A DNA stretch of 64,000 nucleotides. Origin: Oceanospirillum sp048268485. Lineage in GTDB: Bacteria; Pseudomonadota; Gammaproteobacteria; Pseudomonadales; Halomonadaceae. Below, in pieces: positions 51,285 to 60,264 of this stretch; position 1 is the stretch's first letter, and every line of letters starts with the position of its first letter. Below the pieces are notes generated by a model. That model searched no databases, was not told where the DNA came from, and saw only the letters and a list, made by a program, of their open reading frames with translations. Both the position numbers and the translations under genes were made by a program. The DNA is taken from NCBI GenBank assembly GCA_048268485.1, contig JBLWVL010000019.1, positions 1 to 64,000 on the forward strand, given 5' to 3'.

Positions 51285-51896
51285 CTTTTTGCTCACTTTA
51301 ATTGTTATTTCAGTTTAGGGGCATCATCTGCACCGGAGTAACCATCTGAAGCGGTCTTTAACCGGCAATAGGGTCGACGATAAGAGGTCATCATCGGGAC
51401 TACAACGCGTACGAAACAAACAGAGGGCTTAACCTTTGAGGGAGCCACCTCCTTAACCACCAAAAATAGCAGGCTATAATTAGCGATATGTCAGCATCGC
51501 GTCGCAGACTAAAGGGGAAGGTATATAGACACGTTAAATAAGTAAAGAATATGACAATTATACTTATGATAATTTTTATTGATACATAAGCATCTGCTGT
51601 ATTGATGAGCAGATCATCATAAACCTGCACCAGATTGGCTCAGAGAAAGGAAATAAGTGATTATTTTCAATAAGATAGCCTTTATTCTATTTTGAAAAAT
51701 TGATCTGACTCAGGGTAGGGGCTAATAACCACACGCCTTCCAGGCCTTTCAGAGGAAAGGCAGCAGGGAAACAACAGCTTCTTTTTGGGGCATTTTTTTG
51801 TTTTATCGATACCTGAAAACAAAAAAGAGAGTGCCGTATAAGCACTCTCTTTAGATTCAACACTGGAATACCTGCAGGGCATAAAGCTCTATATCT
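51285..51896. other. Intergenic region between dctP and gcdG
   Basis: About 610 AT-rich bases. It holds the dctP promoter region to the left, several short inverted repeats (GCCTTTC-AGAG-GAAAGGC at 51744-51761) and the gcdG terminator at 51821-51852. Short minus-strand frames here (76 and 66 codons) lack ribosome sites and protein-like features. No RNA gene was recognised, though the length would allow one. Confidence 0.4.
51821..51852 (-). terminator. Terminator of gcdG
   Basis: A perfect 11-bp stem AAAGAGAGTGC/GCACTCTCTTT with a seven-base loop, followed on the minus strand by T residues, 45 bases after the gcdG stop. Confidence 0.9.
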
Positions 51897-53126
51897 CTAC
51901 CTCGCTGAAACCACCCCTTTCTCCAGCAGTGTATCGATCTGAGTATCGGTCAGGCCGGTTTCTTCCAGAATTTTGCGTGTGTGTTCGCCCAGAAGAGGGG
52001 CCGGGTTGTCATAGGTGACCGGTGTACCGGACATCTTCAGCGGATTTGCCACCGATGGTGAGGTGCCTTCCTCAGAGGTCGGATGAGGAATCTCAATCTG
52101 CATCCCCCGCGCTTTGATCTGAGGATCATTAAACGCCTCTCCAATGCTGTTAATGGGCCCGCAAGGTACTGAAAGCGCCTCCAAAGCCGCAATCCAGTCC
52201 AGAGTTGACCGCCTCCGAATCAGAGGTTCTAGAATACCCAGCAGTGCCTCACGGTTAGCAACCCGCTGAGCATTAGTTATGAAACGCTTATCCTGTGCCA
52301 AGTCCGGCAGGCCCGCTTCCTGGCAAAATTTAGCAAACTGAGCATCGTTACCTACCGCAAGAACCATGTAACCGTCTGCAGTTTTGAAGCTCTGATAAGG
52401 GACAATATTAGGGTGAGCATTACCTAAGCGGGTCGGAGAGTTACCGGACACCAGATAGTTCATTGCCTGATTCGCCAGACAAGCCACCTGCACATCCATC
52501 AGGGCTACATCAATATATTGGCCTTCCCCTGTGCGCTCCCGGGCAGCAAGTGCCGCCAGGACACCGGTGGTGGCGTACATTCCCGTCAGCACATCGGTCA
52601 GGGCAACCCCTACTTTCTGCGGGCCAGCCCCAGGGCGGCCATCTTTCTCACCGGTAATGCTCATCAGGCCACTCATCGCCTGAATCAGAAAGTCATAACC
52701 CGCCCGCTTTGCATAAGGCCCATCCTGACCAAACCCTGTGATGGAGCAGTAGATCAGGCGTGGGTTGATTATTTTCAGACTGTCATAATCCAATCCGTAC
52801 TTTTTCAGCCCGCCAACTTTGTAATTTTCCAGCAAAATATCACTTTCGGCCGCCAGATTTTTAATGATTTCCTGACCTTGGGGACTGGTGATGTCCAGTG
52901 CTAAGGAGCGTTTATTACGGTTTGCACACAAGTAATATGCAGCTTCTCCACGCGGATCATTGGTCGCCGGCATCCACGGTGGGCCCCAGCTACGAGTGTC
53001 ATCACCGCGCAATGGCCGCTCGATTTTAATCACATCAGCACCCAAATCTGCCAACACCTGACCCGCCCAGGGGCCTGCCAGGATACGGCTCATATCCAGC
53101 ACCCGAACATGAGATAGCGCGCCCAT
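51897..53126 (-). CDS. gcdG: CaiB/BaiF family CoA-transferase, probable glutarate CoA-transferase
   Basis: Activates glutarate to glutaryl-CoA, the substrate of GcdH, by CoA transfer. The start at 53126 follows GGGAGA and yields MGALSHVRVLDMSRILAGPW, nearly identical in style to Pseudomonas GcdG (PA0446 type). The 409-residue class III transferase has YYLCANRNKRSLALDITSPQ, the catalytic aspartate in VALTDVLTGMYATTGVLAAL and GQYIDVALMDVQVACLANQA. It is divergent from a LysR gene, the arrangement known for gcdG-gcdR in Pseudomonas. A CaiB/BaiF protein acting on another acid remains possible. Confidence 0.88.
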   Translation of the reverse strand: MGALSHVRVLDMSRILAGPWAGQVLADLGADVIKIERPLRGDDTRSWGPPWMPATNDPRGEAAYYLCANRNKRSLALDITSPQGQEIIKNLAAESDILLENYKVGGLKKYGLDYDSLKIINPRLIYCSITGFGQDGPYAKRAGYDFLIQAMSGLMSITGEKDGRPGAGPQKVGVALTDVLTGMYATTGVLAALAARERTGEGQYIDVALMDVQVACLANQAMNYLVSGNSPTRLGNAHPNIVPYQSFKTADGYMVLAVGNDAQFAKFCQEAGLPDLAQDKRFITNAQRVANREALLGILEPLIRRRSTLDWIAALEALSVPCGPINSIGEAFNDPQIKARGMQIEIPHPTSEEGTSPSVANPLKMSGTPVTYDNPAPLLGEHTRKILEETGLTDTQIDTLLEKGVVSAR

Positions 53127-53225
53127 AAGAATCTCCCTAATTCGCACGCTGCTCCTGAATTGGAGTAGCTTTTCGCTTTATTATTTATCTTATCTTTAGC
53201 AAATTAACGAGACGGCAATGATAAT

Positions 53226-53245
53226 TACAATATATAGTAGGTATA
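53226..53245. promoter_or_regulatory. Candidate GcdR operator between gcdG and gcdR
   Basis: TACAATATATAGTAGGTATA lies in the 148-base divergent region, about 30 bases before the LysR gene and 100 bases before gcdG. It contains a TAC/GTA dyad spaced as in LysR sites and resembles the box at 38717-38736 upstream of gcdH. Confidence 0.4.
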
Positions 53246-53274
53246 GTTTTGATAACTAATATGAATGGTGGGTC

Positions 53275-54234
53275 ATGGATATTAAGCGCCTGAAGTATTT
53301 CTGCGCACTGGCACAGATAGGCAACTTTACTCACACAGCAACTTATCTTGGTATTGCTCAGCCCGCATTAAGCATGGCGATCAAAAAGCTGGAGGAAGAA
53401 GTTGACCTGAAACTGGTCAACCGGGCGGAGCGCAAGATGGCACTAACCTCTGACGGTAAGGTGTTACTGCGCCATGCACAAAAAATTCTTAATGCCGTGG
53501 GCGAGGCAGAACTGGAGCTACAGGAACTGAAAGGCTGTGAAACCGGCACCATTCAGTTTGGTGCATCCAGTATGCTCAGCTCCTACTATCTACCGGAAAT
53601 ACTGGCCCAATTTAAGCGTCAGTACCCAAGAGTCCGAATCAATCTGGTGGAAGCCGGTACCGCATCCCTGCAGCAGATGCTGCTGGAAGGTGAACTGGAT
53701 ATTGCTCTGGTACGGCTGGACCGGCCCCATGAGCAGATCCGTAGTGTAGAACTTTTCCATGAAGAGATCGTTGCTTGTATACCTGATGATCACCCATTGG
53801 CCAATCATGCCACGATTACGCTGGATACTTTCTGCCAGGAGCCTCTGATTCTGTTTCGGGAGGGCTACTTTCTTCGGGAGGCGGTCAGTAAATACTCCAA
53901 GCAACAGCATATCAAGCTGGATATTCGCTTTGAAACGAACCTGATTGAGCTACTGAAATCCATGGTAAGTAACGGAGTCGGTATCAGTACGGTACTGTCT
54001 GGTATTATCCGACCGGGGGACAACCTGAAAGCGATCCCATTTGATTCAAGAATCCCGCTGAATATCGGCCTTGGCTGGAAGCGGAATCACTATCTGTCAA
54101 AAGCAAGCCGTGCTTTTGTTGATTTTATGCAGGAGCACCTGACTGAAAATCTGATCAGCGAATCCAGTAATACGGCAACAGCTGTCAAGCCTGTTCCTCA
54201 TATTTTGCCACTTGCCATCAAAGGTAACCCCTGA
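53275..54234 (+). CDS. gcdR: LysR-family regulator (GcdR-like)
   Basis: A 319-residue transcription factor with an N-terminal LysR helix-turn-helix (about 1-60, MDIKRLKYFCALAQIGNFTH, GIAQPALSMAIKKLEEEV) and an effector domain (about 90-300, GTIQFGASSMLSSYYLPEIL, GELDIALVRLDRPHEQIRSV). Divergent pairing with a GcdG-type transferase matches the Pseudomonas gcdR-gcdG arrangement, in which the LysR protein activates gcdHG in response to glutarate. Here it would need to reach gcdH at a distance of 15 kb. The gene is convergent with a GGDEF gene, six bases away. Confidence 0.85.
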   Translation: MDIKRLKYFCALAQIGNFTHTATYLGIAQPALSMAIKKLEEEVDLKLVNRAERKMALTSDGKVLLRHAQKILNAVGEAELELQELKGCETGTIQFGASSMLSSYYLPEILAQFKRQYPRVRINLVEAGTASLQQMLLEGELDIALVRLDRPHEQIRSVELFHEEIVACIPDDHPLANHATITLDTFCQEPLILFREGYFLREAVSKYSKQQHIKLDIRFETNLIELLKSMVSNGVGISTVLSGIIRPGDNLKAIPFDSRIPLNIGLGWKRNHYLSKASRAFVDFMQEHLTENLISESSNTATAVKPVPHILPLAIKGNP

Positions 54235-54240
54235 CAGGCA

Positions 54241-56172
54241 TTAACCAGTGTAGCGCAGACGACAATTCCGACCCTGCGCTTTACTGCGGTACATAGCCAC
54301 ATCCGCATTTTTGATTAGTTGCTTGGCATCAATGCCATCATCAGGATAAAGCGTCAGGCCAATGCTCGCAGAGATATTCAGAGTTACATCATCGATGACA
54401 ACAGGCTCAATGACCGCCTGAAGCACTTTATCAGCCACCCTCTCCGCCGCTTCATAACCGGCAATATCCGGTAAAATAATATTAAATTCATCGCCACCGA
54501 TGCGGGCAATCACATCGCTCTCACGAAGAGTTCTCTGCAAGCGAAGGGCAACTTCTTTCAGTAGCTCATCACCCACCTCATGGCCATATTCATCGTTCAC
54601 CGACTTAAAATGATCCAGATCCAGATACATCAGAGCCAAAGACTGCTGCTGCCGTTGCGCCTGTTTCAGGGCAACATCCAGCCGATCCTTGAATAAACGG
54701 CGGTTAGCCAGCCCTGTCAGCACATCATAGAAAGCTAGCCGTTCCATACGCTCCTGCTCTTGCTTAAGAGCCGTAATATCTTCGCAAACATAGACCAGAT
54801 GAGTAATATCATTGCTCTCATTACGAATCGGAGCCACAGAACTCATCACCCAAAATGCTTTCCCGTTGCAGCCTTTAATTCTGCGCTCGCCATGCCAAAC
54901 ATCACCCGCCTGAACAGTCTCAAGAATACTACCCTGTAACTCCGGCGCTTCATCATCAGATGACAGCAACCCCAAAGACCGACCTTTTAACTGATCCGAA
55001 CTGTAGCCTGTGGCCGCAATAAAACTATGATTAACATAATCAATCTGCTGATCCCGGTCAGTAATCATGACAAAGCTGGCTGAATGCTCAACGGCCTGCG
55101 AAAGCTGAGACAATTGCTCATCCATTTTTGCAGCCTCAATCGCTATGGCTCCCAAATGGGCATTAACCATCATAAGTTCCATCTGATCACGAGTTGGCTC
55201 AGAAGGCGATGAGTAGTAGATAGCAAATGTGCCCAGCACCTTTCCTAAGCGGTTCTTAATCGGCATCGACCAACAGGCAGCAAGACCGGCCCGGGAAGCA
55301 AGATCAGCAAAACCAGCCCAGTAAGGATGTTTTCGAATATCTCTGACAATAACAGGCCGACCAGTGTATGCCGCCGTACCACAGGAACCAGTGCTTTCAC
55401 CAATGGGCAGGCCATTTACCGCATCATTATAGAAACCCGGCAAACTGGGCGCAGCACCCAGTTTAAGCGTATTACTCAGCTCATCAACTAACAAAACAGA
55501 GCAGTAAATCCCCGGATATAGCGTTTCAGTAAAGGTGACCAACTCAGAAAAAATATTGAACAGTGGAGCCCCTTGGGCCAGTTTCTCCAACACCATATTA
55601 CGATGCGTATCAATCTGCCGCATACGGTTATCTGACGTTGTATCTTCGCTGACGGTTAGTACCCCCCACATCCGGCCATGAAGATCCGCTAAAGGAAGCT
55701 TTAATGTCTCAATTAAGCGAGACTCTCTCCCCGCTCCAGATAACCAGCGGGACTGTGAGTGCAGCTTTCCGGACAGGCGTACCTGCTCATCCTGCAGTTC
55801 CATAGAAAGATAAGTCTCTTTATCGGCAAAAATATCCCGCGCACACTTGCCTATCACCTCATCCCGGGAAAGCCCCAGAAAGTCCAGATAGCTTTGATTA
55901 CACTCCACGTAATATCCCTGCTGATCCTTGGCTGCAATAAAGGAAGGCAAGTGGTCGATCAATTGACGCAATATCTGATGGCTTTCAGACAGGCTCTGAT
56001 ATTCATATTCTTTCTGTCTGAGCAGAGCAAGGTATTGCTGCTTCGATTGCTGCAAACGCCATAACTGAGCGACCAAAATAACACAGAGAACACCGATCAA
56101 TATCAGCCCACCAAGCAGAAGATAGCGGCCCTCAAACGTTCCGGATGAGGCAACAAAGTCTGATATATTCAA
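54241..56172 (-). CDS. Diguanylate cyclase with PAS-GAF-PAS sensors
   Basis: A 643-residue inner-membrane signalling protein that should make cyclic di-GMP. One N-terminal membrane helix (about 17-37) is followed by a coiled linker, a PAS domain (about 70-190, NHLPSFIAAKDQQGYYVECN-like), a GAF domain (about 205-355, GSCGTAAYTGRPVIVRDIRK), a second PAS (about 365-480, VMITDRDQQIDYVNHSFIAA) and a GGDEF domain (about 485-643). The active site motif is intact as ARIGGDEFNIIL. No EAL domain is present. The signal could be redox or small ligand; it cannot be read from sequence. Confidence 0.94.
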   Translation of the reverse strand: MNISDFVASSGTFEGRYLLLGGLILIGVLCVILVAQLWRLQQSKQQYLALLRQKEYEYQSLSESHQILRQLIDHLPSFIAAKDQQGYYVECNQSYLDFLGLSRDEVIGKCARDIFADKETYLSMELQDEQVRLSGKLHSQSRWLSGAGRESRLIETLKLPLADLHGRMWGVLTVSEDTTSDNRMRQIDTHRNMVLEKLAQGAPLFNIFSELVTFTETLYPGIYCSVLLVDELSNTLKLGAAPSLPGFYNDAVNGLPIGESTGSCGTAAYTGRPVIVRDIRKHPYWAGFADLASRAGLAACWSMPIKNRLGKVLGTFAIYYSSPSEPTRDQMELMMVNAHLGAIAIEAAKMDEQLSQLSQAVEHSASFVMITDRDQQIDYVNHSFIAATGYSSDQLKGRSLGLLSSDDEAPELQGSILETVQAGDVWHGERRIKGCNGKAFWVMSSVAPIRNESNDITHLVYVCEDITALKQEQERMERLAFYDVLTGLANRRLFKDRLDVALKQAQRQQQSLALMYLDLDHFKSVNDEYGHEVGDELLKEVALRLQRTLRESDVIARIGGDEFNIILPDIAGYEAAERVADKVLQAVIEPVVIDDVTLNISASIGLTLYPDDGIDAKQLIKNADVAMYRSKAQGRNCRLRYTG

Positions 56173-56480
56173 TACACGTTATCTCTAAATTTAGGAGCCG
56201 GTGAATGACTCGTTAAAGATCTATAGAAAAATCGCCATGCCTCCTGCAGGTAAAAAGCAATTACCACGATTTATTCTTACTTATTATATATTAGTAATAT
56301 TTTCCGGGTCTGTGATACCAATCTAAAAAAACGTACCAAGTAGCCCATAGCGGCACCTTCCATAGCAGCGAAAGCCACGACCGGTTCACGCTCAGATACA
56401 AGATAGCTCAGCACAACAGGAATAGATGGTCTACCCTTTCTATCAGATACGGTGATTTACAGCATCCGAAGGAGGTCTTT
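56173..56480. other. Intergenic region between the GGDEF and Yip1 genes
   Basis: About 308 bases. On the minus strand a 59-codon stretch (56280-56456) stays open and translates to protein-like text (GRPSIPVVLSYLVSEREPVV, AFAAMEGAAMGYLVRFF) but has no good start or ribosome site; it may be a gene remnant or chance. An AT-rich partial dyad lies near 56278-56298. The Yip1 gene has a strong AGGAGG ribosome site at 56470-56475. Confidence 0.35.
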
Positions 56481-57080
56481 ATGTTTCAACACCTATTTGG
56501 GGTGATCTATCACCCAAAAGCCCAGTGGGAGGAGATTCGTGAAGAGAAATACACATGGGTTGACTGTTATAAAAATGATTTGGTTTGGCTGGCAGCCATT
56601 CCTCCTTTGTGTATGTTCATTGGCACTACCCAGATGGGCTGGAGTGTCGGGGGCGGTGAATATATAAAAATGACGCTTGCCAGCGCATTACCCATATCCG
56701 TCGCCTTTTACTTTGCCCTGCTGGCCGGTGTTTATGTGATGGCTAAATCCGTGCACTGGATGGAGCAAACTTATGGTACCGATGCCGGTTTTGACCACTG
56801 CATGGTGCTGACTACTTATACCTCAACCCCCTTATTTATAGCCGGTTTTGCAGGGCTCTGGCCTGTTCTCTGGTTTGTGGTATTTGCAGGGCTTCTGGCC
56901 ATGGTTTATACCATTTATTTACTCTATAACGGCGTCGAGACTGTAATGGATATCCCTGAAGAACAGGCGTTCATGTTCGGAACATCAATCCTGACCGTTG
57001 GCCTTGTGGTATTGGTGGGCATGATTGTGACCAGCACTGTACTCTGGGGTATGGGTATGATGCCTGTATTTACCCAGTAG
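56481..57080 (+). CDS. Yip1-family inner-membrane protein
   Basis: A 199-residue protein with five predicted membrane helices and the bacterial Yip1 N-terminal pattern (MFQHLFGVIYHPKAQWEEIR, then a helix starting LVWLAAIPPLCMFIG). The ATG follows AGGAGG by five bases. Bacterial Yip1 proteins have no settled function; the fold is also found in membrane trafficking proteins. It is monocistronic, with GC-rich inverted repeats downstream. Confidence 0.88.
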   Translation: MFQHLFGVIYHPKAQWEEIREEKYTWVDCYKNDLVWLAAIPPLCMFIGTTQMGWSVGGGEYIKMTLASALPISVAFYFALLAGVYVMAKSVHWMEQTYGTDAGFDHCMVLTTYTSTPLFIAGFAGLWPVLWFVVFAGLLAMVYTIYLLYNGVETVMDIPEEQAFMFGTSILTVGLVVLVGMIVTSTVLWGMGMMPVFTQ

Positions 57081-57126
57081 CAGTAAATCCGCCCTCCCCT
57101 TTATTCCCTGAACACCCCCACACCCC

Positions 57127-57167
57127 GTCACACGGATGTGACCCCTGCTCCACGGGGGCTCAGCCCC
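57127..57167. repeat. GC-rich inverted repeats after the Yip1 gene
   Basis: GTCACA-CGGA-TGTGAC (57127-57142) and GGGGC-TCA-GCCCC (57155-57167) lie between the Yip1 and RluA-type genes. Neither has a T-run, so termination would be weak; they may be operator or RNA structures. Confidence 0.4.
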
Positions 57168-57348
57168 GGGTTAACACTCCTATCGCGATGTCAGGTCTTA
57201 ACCTATTGCCACTCTATGTACTGTCAGCCCCCTGATATTGGGCTCTGTGTTTTTGTGTTTCTTGTAGATCCTTTCATGACCTTTGCGGATGAATTACCTA
57301 CAATTCAACCTGACCGCATCAATAGCCGCTGCCCATACCGGAATTCGC

Positions 57349-58305
57349 ATGACCCGAAAGAAACAAAGTATGACCTCGAAGAATTCACCTCTGCCCTACC
57401 GGGATGGAGTACCACCAAGCTACCTGATTTTACCCTGTGATGAAGAGCACCCTAAAGGTCGCTGGCCAAATCTTCTGAGTTTTCTGCAACATCGCTTTCC
57501 CCATATAGATCCCGAACTGCTGCGCCAGCGCTTAGCAAAAGGCGACCTGATGGACAACAACGGGGAACCTCTGACGGAAGATGCAGCGTTTATCGCTGGT
57601 ATGAAAATCTGGTACTACCGCGAAGTACCGGATGAACAGCCGGTGCCTTTTCAGGAAGATGTTATTTATGAAGATGACCTGATCGTCATTGCTGACAAGC
57701 CACACTGGCTATCAACTATCCCTTCGGGACGTCATCTGAAAGAAACTCTGCTGATTCGCCTGAGAAACAGACTGCAACTGCCCGACCTGGTTCCGGCCCA
57801 TCGACTGGATCGTGAAACCGCAGGCCTGGTGCTTCTCTGTAAACAACCACAACACAGAGGGGCATATCAGACAATGTTCCAACAACGGCAAGTCAAGAAA
57901 ACCTATCGCGCTGTTGCAGGCATCAACCCGGAACTGCAGCTGCCACGGATTCACCGAAGCCTGATGGTGAAAGGGGATCACTTTTTCACTATGAAAGAAG
58001 AAAAAGGCGAGCCTAACAGCGAAACGGCCATCACACTGCTTACGAGACAAGGTGATAGAGCGCTCTACGAAATGAAGCCGCATACCGGACGTCAACATCA
58101 GCTGAGGTTGCATCTTTCAGCAATGGGTATTGGCATTGAGAACGACCCCTGGTACCCCGACGTTCAGCCGGAAGCAGATCACGATGATTTCAACACTCCA
58201 CTTCAGTTACTCGCTTATACGTTGGAATTTACCGACCCGGTTACCGGCGAGGATCGCTTCTTTAAAAGCAATCGCCAACTGACGATTCCACACCCGACAG
58301 CCTGA
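57349..58305 (+). CDS. RluA-family pseudouridine synthase
   Basis: Isomerises uridine to pseudouridine in rRNA or tRNA. Starting at ATG 57349 (MTRKKQSMTSKNSPLPYRDG) gives 318 residues; 57370 is also possible. The catalytic motif is VPAHRLDRETAGLVLL, with the active aspartate in HRLD, and the C-terminal MKPHTGRQHQLRLHLSAMGI motif of RluA enzymes is present. An N-terminal S4-like segment (about 30-85, PNLLSFLQHRFPHIDPELLR) precedes it. Which RNA it modifies is not evident; RluA, RluC, RluD and TruC are close in sequence. Confidence 0.92.
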   Translation: MTRKKQSMTSKNSPLPYRDGVPPSYLILPCDEEHPKGRWPNLLSFLQHRFPHIDPELLRQRLAKGDLMDNNGEPLTEDAAFIAGMKIWYYREVPDEQPVPFQEDVIYEDDLIVIADKPHWLSTIPSGRHLKETLLIRLRNRLQLPDLVPAHRLDRETAGLVLLCKQPQHRGAYQTMFQQRQVKKTYRAVAGINPELQLPRIHRSLMVKGDHFFTMKEEKGEPNSETAITLLTRQGDRALYEMKPHTGRQHQLRLHLSAMGIGIENDPWYPDVQPEADHDDFNTPLQLLAYTLEFTDPVTGEDRFFKSNRQLTIPHPTA

Positions 58306-58378
58306 TCACTTGTTTCCAACCGGTGGATAACCCATTCACTGCACGGCAAAAGTATCTGATTAAAACAAGGAGAGCCTT

Positions 58379-58690
58379 ATGTACAAGCTTGCTTTTTTCG
58401 TTCCGGAATCTCATCTTGAACCGGTTAAGAATGCAGTTTTTGAGACCGGTGCCGGGCGTATTGGCCACTACGAGCATTGCTGCTGGCAAGTGAAGGGGCA
58501 AGGGCAGTTCCGACCTATGGCAGGCAGTCACCCCCATATAGGGACACATAATCAACTGGAAACGGTGGAGGAGTATCGGGTAGAGCTGGTGTGTGAGGAC
58601 AAACTGATCAGGCAAGCAGTGGCTGCGATGAAGCTGGCGCACCCATACGAAGAGCCCGCCTATGACGTCATCCATCTTGAAGAGCTATAA
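58379..58690 (+). CDS. NIF3/YqfO-like small protein
   Basis: A 103-residue protein matching the stand-alone PII-like insert domain of NIF3 proteins (MYKLAFFVPESHLEPVKNAV, GAGRIGHYEHCCWQVKGQGQ, EYRVELVCEDKLIRQAVAAM, HPYEEPAYDVIHLE). A good ribosome site (AAGGAG) precedes the ATG. The histidine and glutamate residues hint at metal or nucleotide binding. Function is not established. It is convergent with a Nudix gene. Confidence 0.85.
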   Translation: MYKLAFFVPESHLEPVKNAVFETGAGRIGHYEHCCWQVKGQGQFRPMAGSHPHIGTHNQLETVEEYRVELVCEDKLIRQAVAAMKLAHPYEEPAYDVIHLEEL

Positions 58691-58730
58691 GACAGCTCAG
58701 AGAACAAGTTCAACAAAGAAAAGCCAGTCA

Positions 58731-59309
58731 TCAACTGGCTTTTTCGGCCTCTATCGCAGCATAAAAACGGTCTCGATCTTCCTGGCTGACATCGCATTGA
58801 TGCATAGGAAACTGACCCTTTTTACGGTCTTCAAAATAGAGACGTAAGGTTTTTTCAATGGTCGGAAATGCCAGCTCCCCCCAAGGAATATCTTCCTCTG
58901 CAAACAGCTCAACCTCAAGACTTTCCGGCCCGGCACCGTACTCAGGTTTTGGCATATTCGCCAGAAACATCATATAAACCTGGCTAATCACGGTTGTGTC
59001 AATTAACACATAAAGATGGCTGATATCCACCTCGGCCTGAGCTTCTTCCCAAGTCTCACGGGCAGCCGCTTCAACCGTGGTTTCTTCGTTTTCCATAAAG
59101 CCTGCCGGAAGTGTCCAATAGCCTACACGCGGTTCAATGGCGCGTTTGCAGAGCAGAACCTTATCACCATAAACAGGAACAGTACCCGCTACTATCTTAG
59201 GGTTGTGATAATGAATCGTATTGCATGCATCGCAAATATGGCGGGGGCGGTTATCATCATCCGGTATGCCAACCCGAACTTTCTCACCGCATTCACTACA
59301 AAAATTCAT
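58731..59309 (-). CDS. Nudix hydrolase with N-terminal zinc ribbon
   Basis: A 192-residue hydrolase. The N-terminal four-cysteine zinc ribbon is MNFCSECGEKV followed by HICDACNTIHYHNPK. The Nudix box is GFMENEETTVEAAARETWEE, which follows GX5EX7REUXEE; the usual Gly after EE is replaced (AQAEV), as in several COG1051 members. The zinc ribbon plus Nudix pattern resembles NudC-like enzymes, but the chain is shorter. It probably hydrolyses a nucleotide diphosphate compound. Start MNFC is at the ribbon, typical of the group. Confidence 0.9.
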   Translation of the reverse strand: MNFCSECGEKVRVGIPDDDNRPRHICDACNTIHYHNPKIVAGTVPVYGDKVLLCKRAIEPRVGYWTLPAGFMENEETTVEAAARETWEEAQAEVDISHLYVLIDTTVISQVYMMFLANMPKPEYGAGPESLEVELFAEEDIPWGELAFPTIEKTLRLYFEDRKKGQFPMHQCDVSQEDRDRFYAAIEAEKAS

Positions 59310-59513
59310 CCTAAAAACGGTCCTTTATCCCGAGGCTCCCGCTCATTGTCGAGGCCTAAATTATCAGACTGATATCATCAGAGAGCACAGGCCTCTGGCA
59401 GACTAGTTCACAGAATACGGCAGAAATTACAAATTGACTAGCGTCAAACTTTTCCCTGCGACAGGTTTCTCCTTTACTATAAACAGTATCCCAGATAACA
59501 GAGATTAAGCGTT

Positions 59514-60218
59514 GTGACTGCTGAACGACCCGACCATCCGACTCACCATGAAAAAAGCACGCTTACCGGTCAAGGTACTGATTACCTGACACGTCTCCGC
59601 GAAAAGCTCACCCACTTTGTACCCTCCCGCATCAAAGGGTCTCATCCTGATGCTGCAGTACTTATCGCCCTGACCGATGACCCCTTTGACCCGGAAGTTA
59701 TTCTCACCCGCCGGGCCTCTCATCTGTCCAGCCATTCAGGCCAGGTGGCGTTTCCAGGAGGGATGCGCGATAAAACGGATCGCAACCTGAAGTATACCGC
59801 TCTACGCGAAAGCGAAGAAGAAGTAGCCATGCCCCCTGAATGCGTGGAGATCATCGGCAAGTTAAATCAGGTGGTGTCACATATGGGAGTCCGCGTCACA
59901 CCCTGGGTTGGTATTGTTCCTGCAGACATAGAGCTGACCCCAAATGAAGATGAGCTCGATGCCATTTTCCGTGTACCCCTAAGCTTCTTTCTAAGGGATG
60001 AGCGCCATCACACAGATGTAATTCCTCTGGAAAAGAGAGCTATTTATGTCCCTTGTTATCATTTTGACGAATTTGTTATCTGGGGGCTTTCTGCCATGAT
60101 GCTGGTGGACCTTCTGGATACAGGCTTAGAAGCGAATATATCCCTGACTAAAGCGCCGGAGCCCGGCAGCCCGCTACGCCACCTTGAGCCCAGCAAGCAT
60201 CGGCGGGTGAGCGAGTAA
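59514..60218 (+). CDS. Nudix hydrolase, CoA-pyrophosphatase type (NudL-like)
   Basis: A 234-residue Nudix protein beginning with a GTG codon. The CoA-diphosphatase signature LTRRASHLSSHSGQVAFPGG (UPF0035 motif, LLTxRSxxLRxHxGQV-like) directly precedes the Nudix box GGMRDKTDRNLKYTALRESE with EE following. E. coli NudL has the same architecture and trims CoA and acyl-CoA. It is divergent from the zinc-ribbon Nudix gene across about 200 bases and is followed by the gamma-carbonic anhydrase-like gene 46 bases downstream. Confidence 0.9.
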   Translation: MTAERPDHPTHHEKSTLTGQGTDYLTRLREKLTHFVPSRIKGSHPDAAVLIALTDDPFDPEVILTRRASHLSSHSGQVAFPGGMRDKTDRNLKYTALRESEEEVAMPPECVEIIGKLNQVVSHMGVRVTPWVGIVPADIELTPNEDELDAIFRVPLSFFLRDERHHTDVIPLEKRAIYVPCYHFDEFVIWGLSAMMLVDLLDTGLEANISLTKAPEPGSPLRHLEPSKHRRVSE

Positions 60219-60264
60219 ACTCGCCTGAAGAATCAAAACACACAAAAATAAAAAGGAGCCAACC

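Noticed and set aside
51329..51344. Sigma-54-like element (TGGTTACTCCGGTGCA on the minus strand) before dctP
   Set aside because: The GG-N10-GC spacing is right, but only 3 of 7 positions of the -24 and 4 of 5 of the -12 match; too weak to call.
57138..57440. 100-codon plus-strand frame overlapping the start of the RluA-type gene
   Set aside because: Out of frame with the conserved pseudouridine synthase, no ribosome site and composition of translated noncoding GC-rich repeat.
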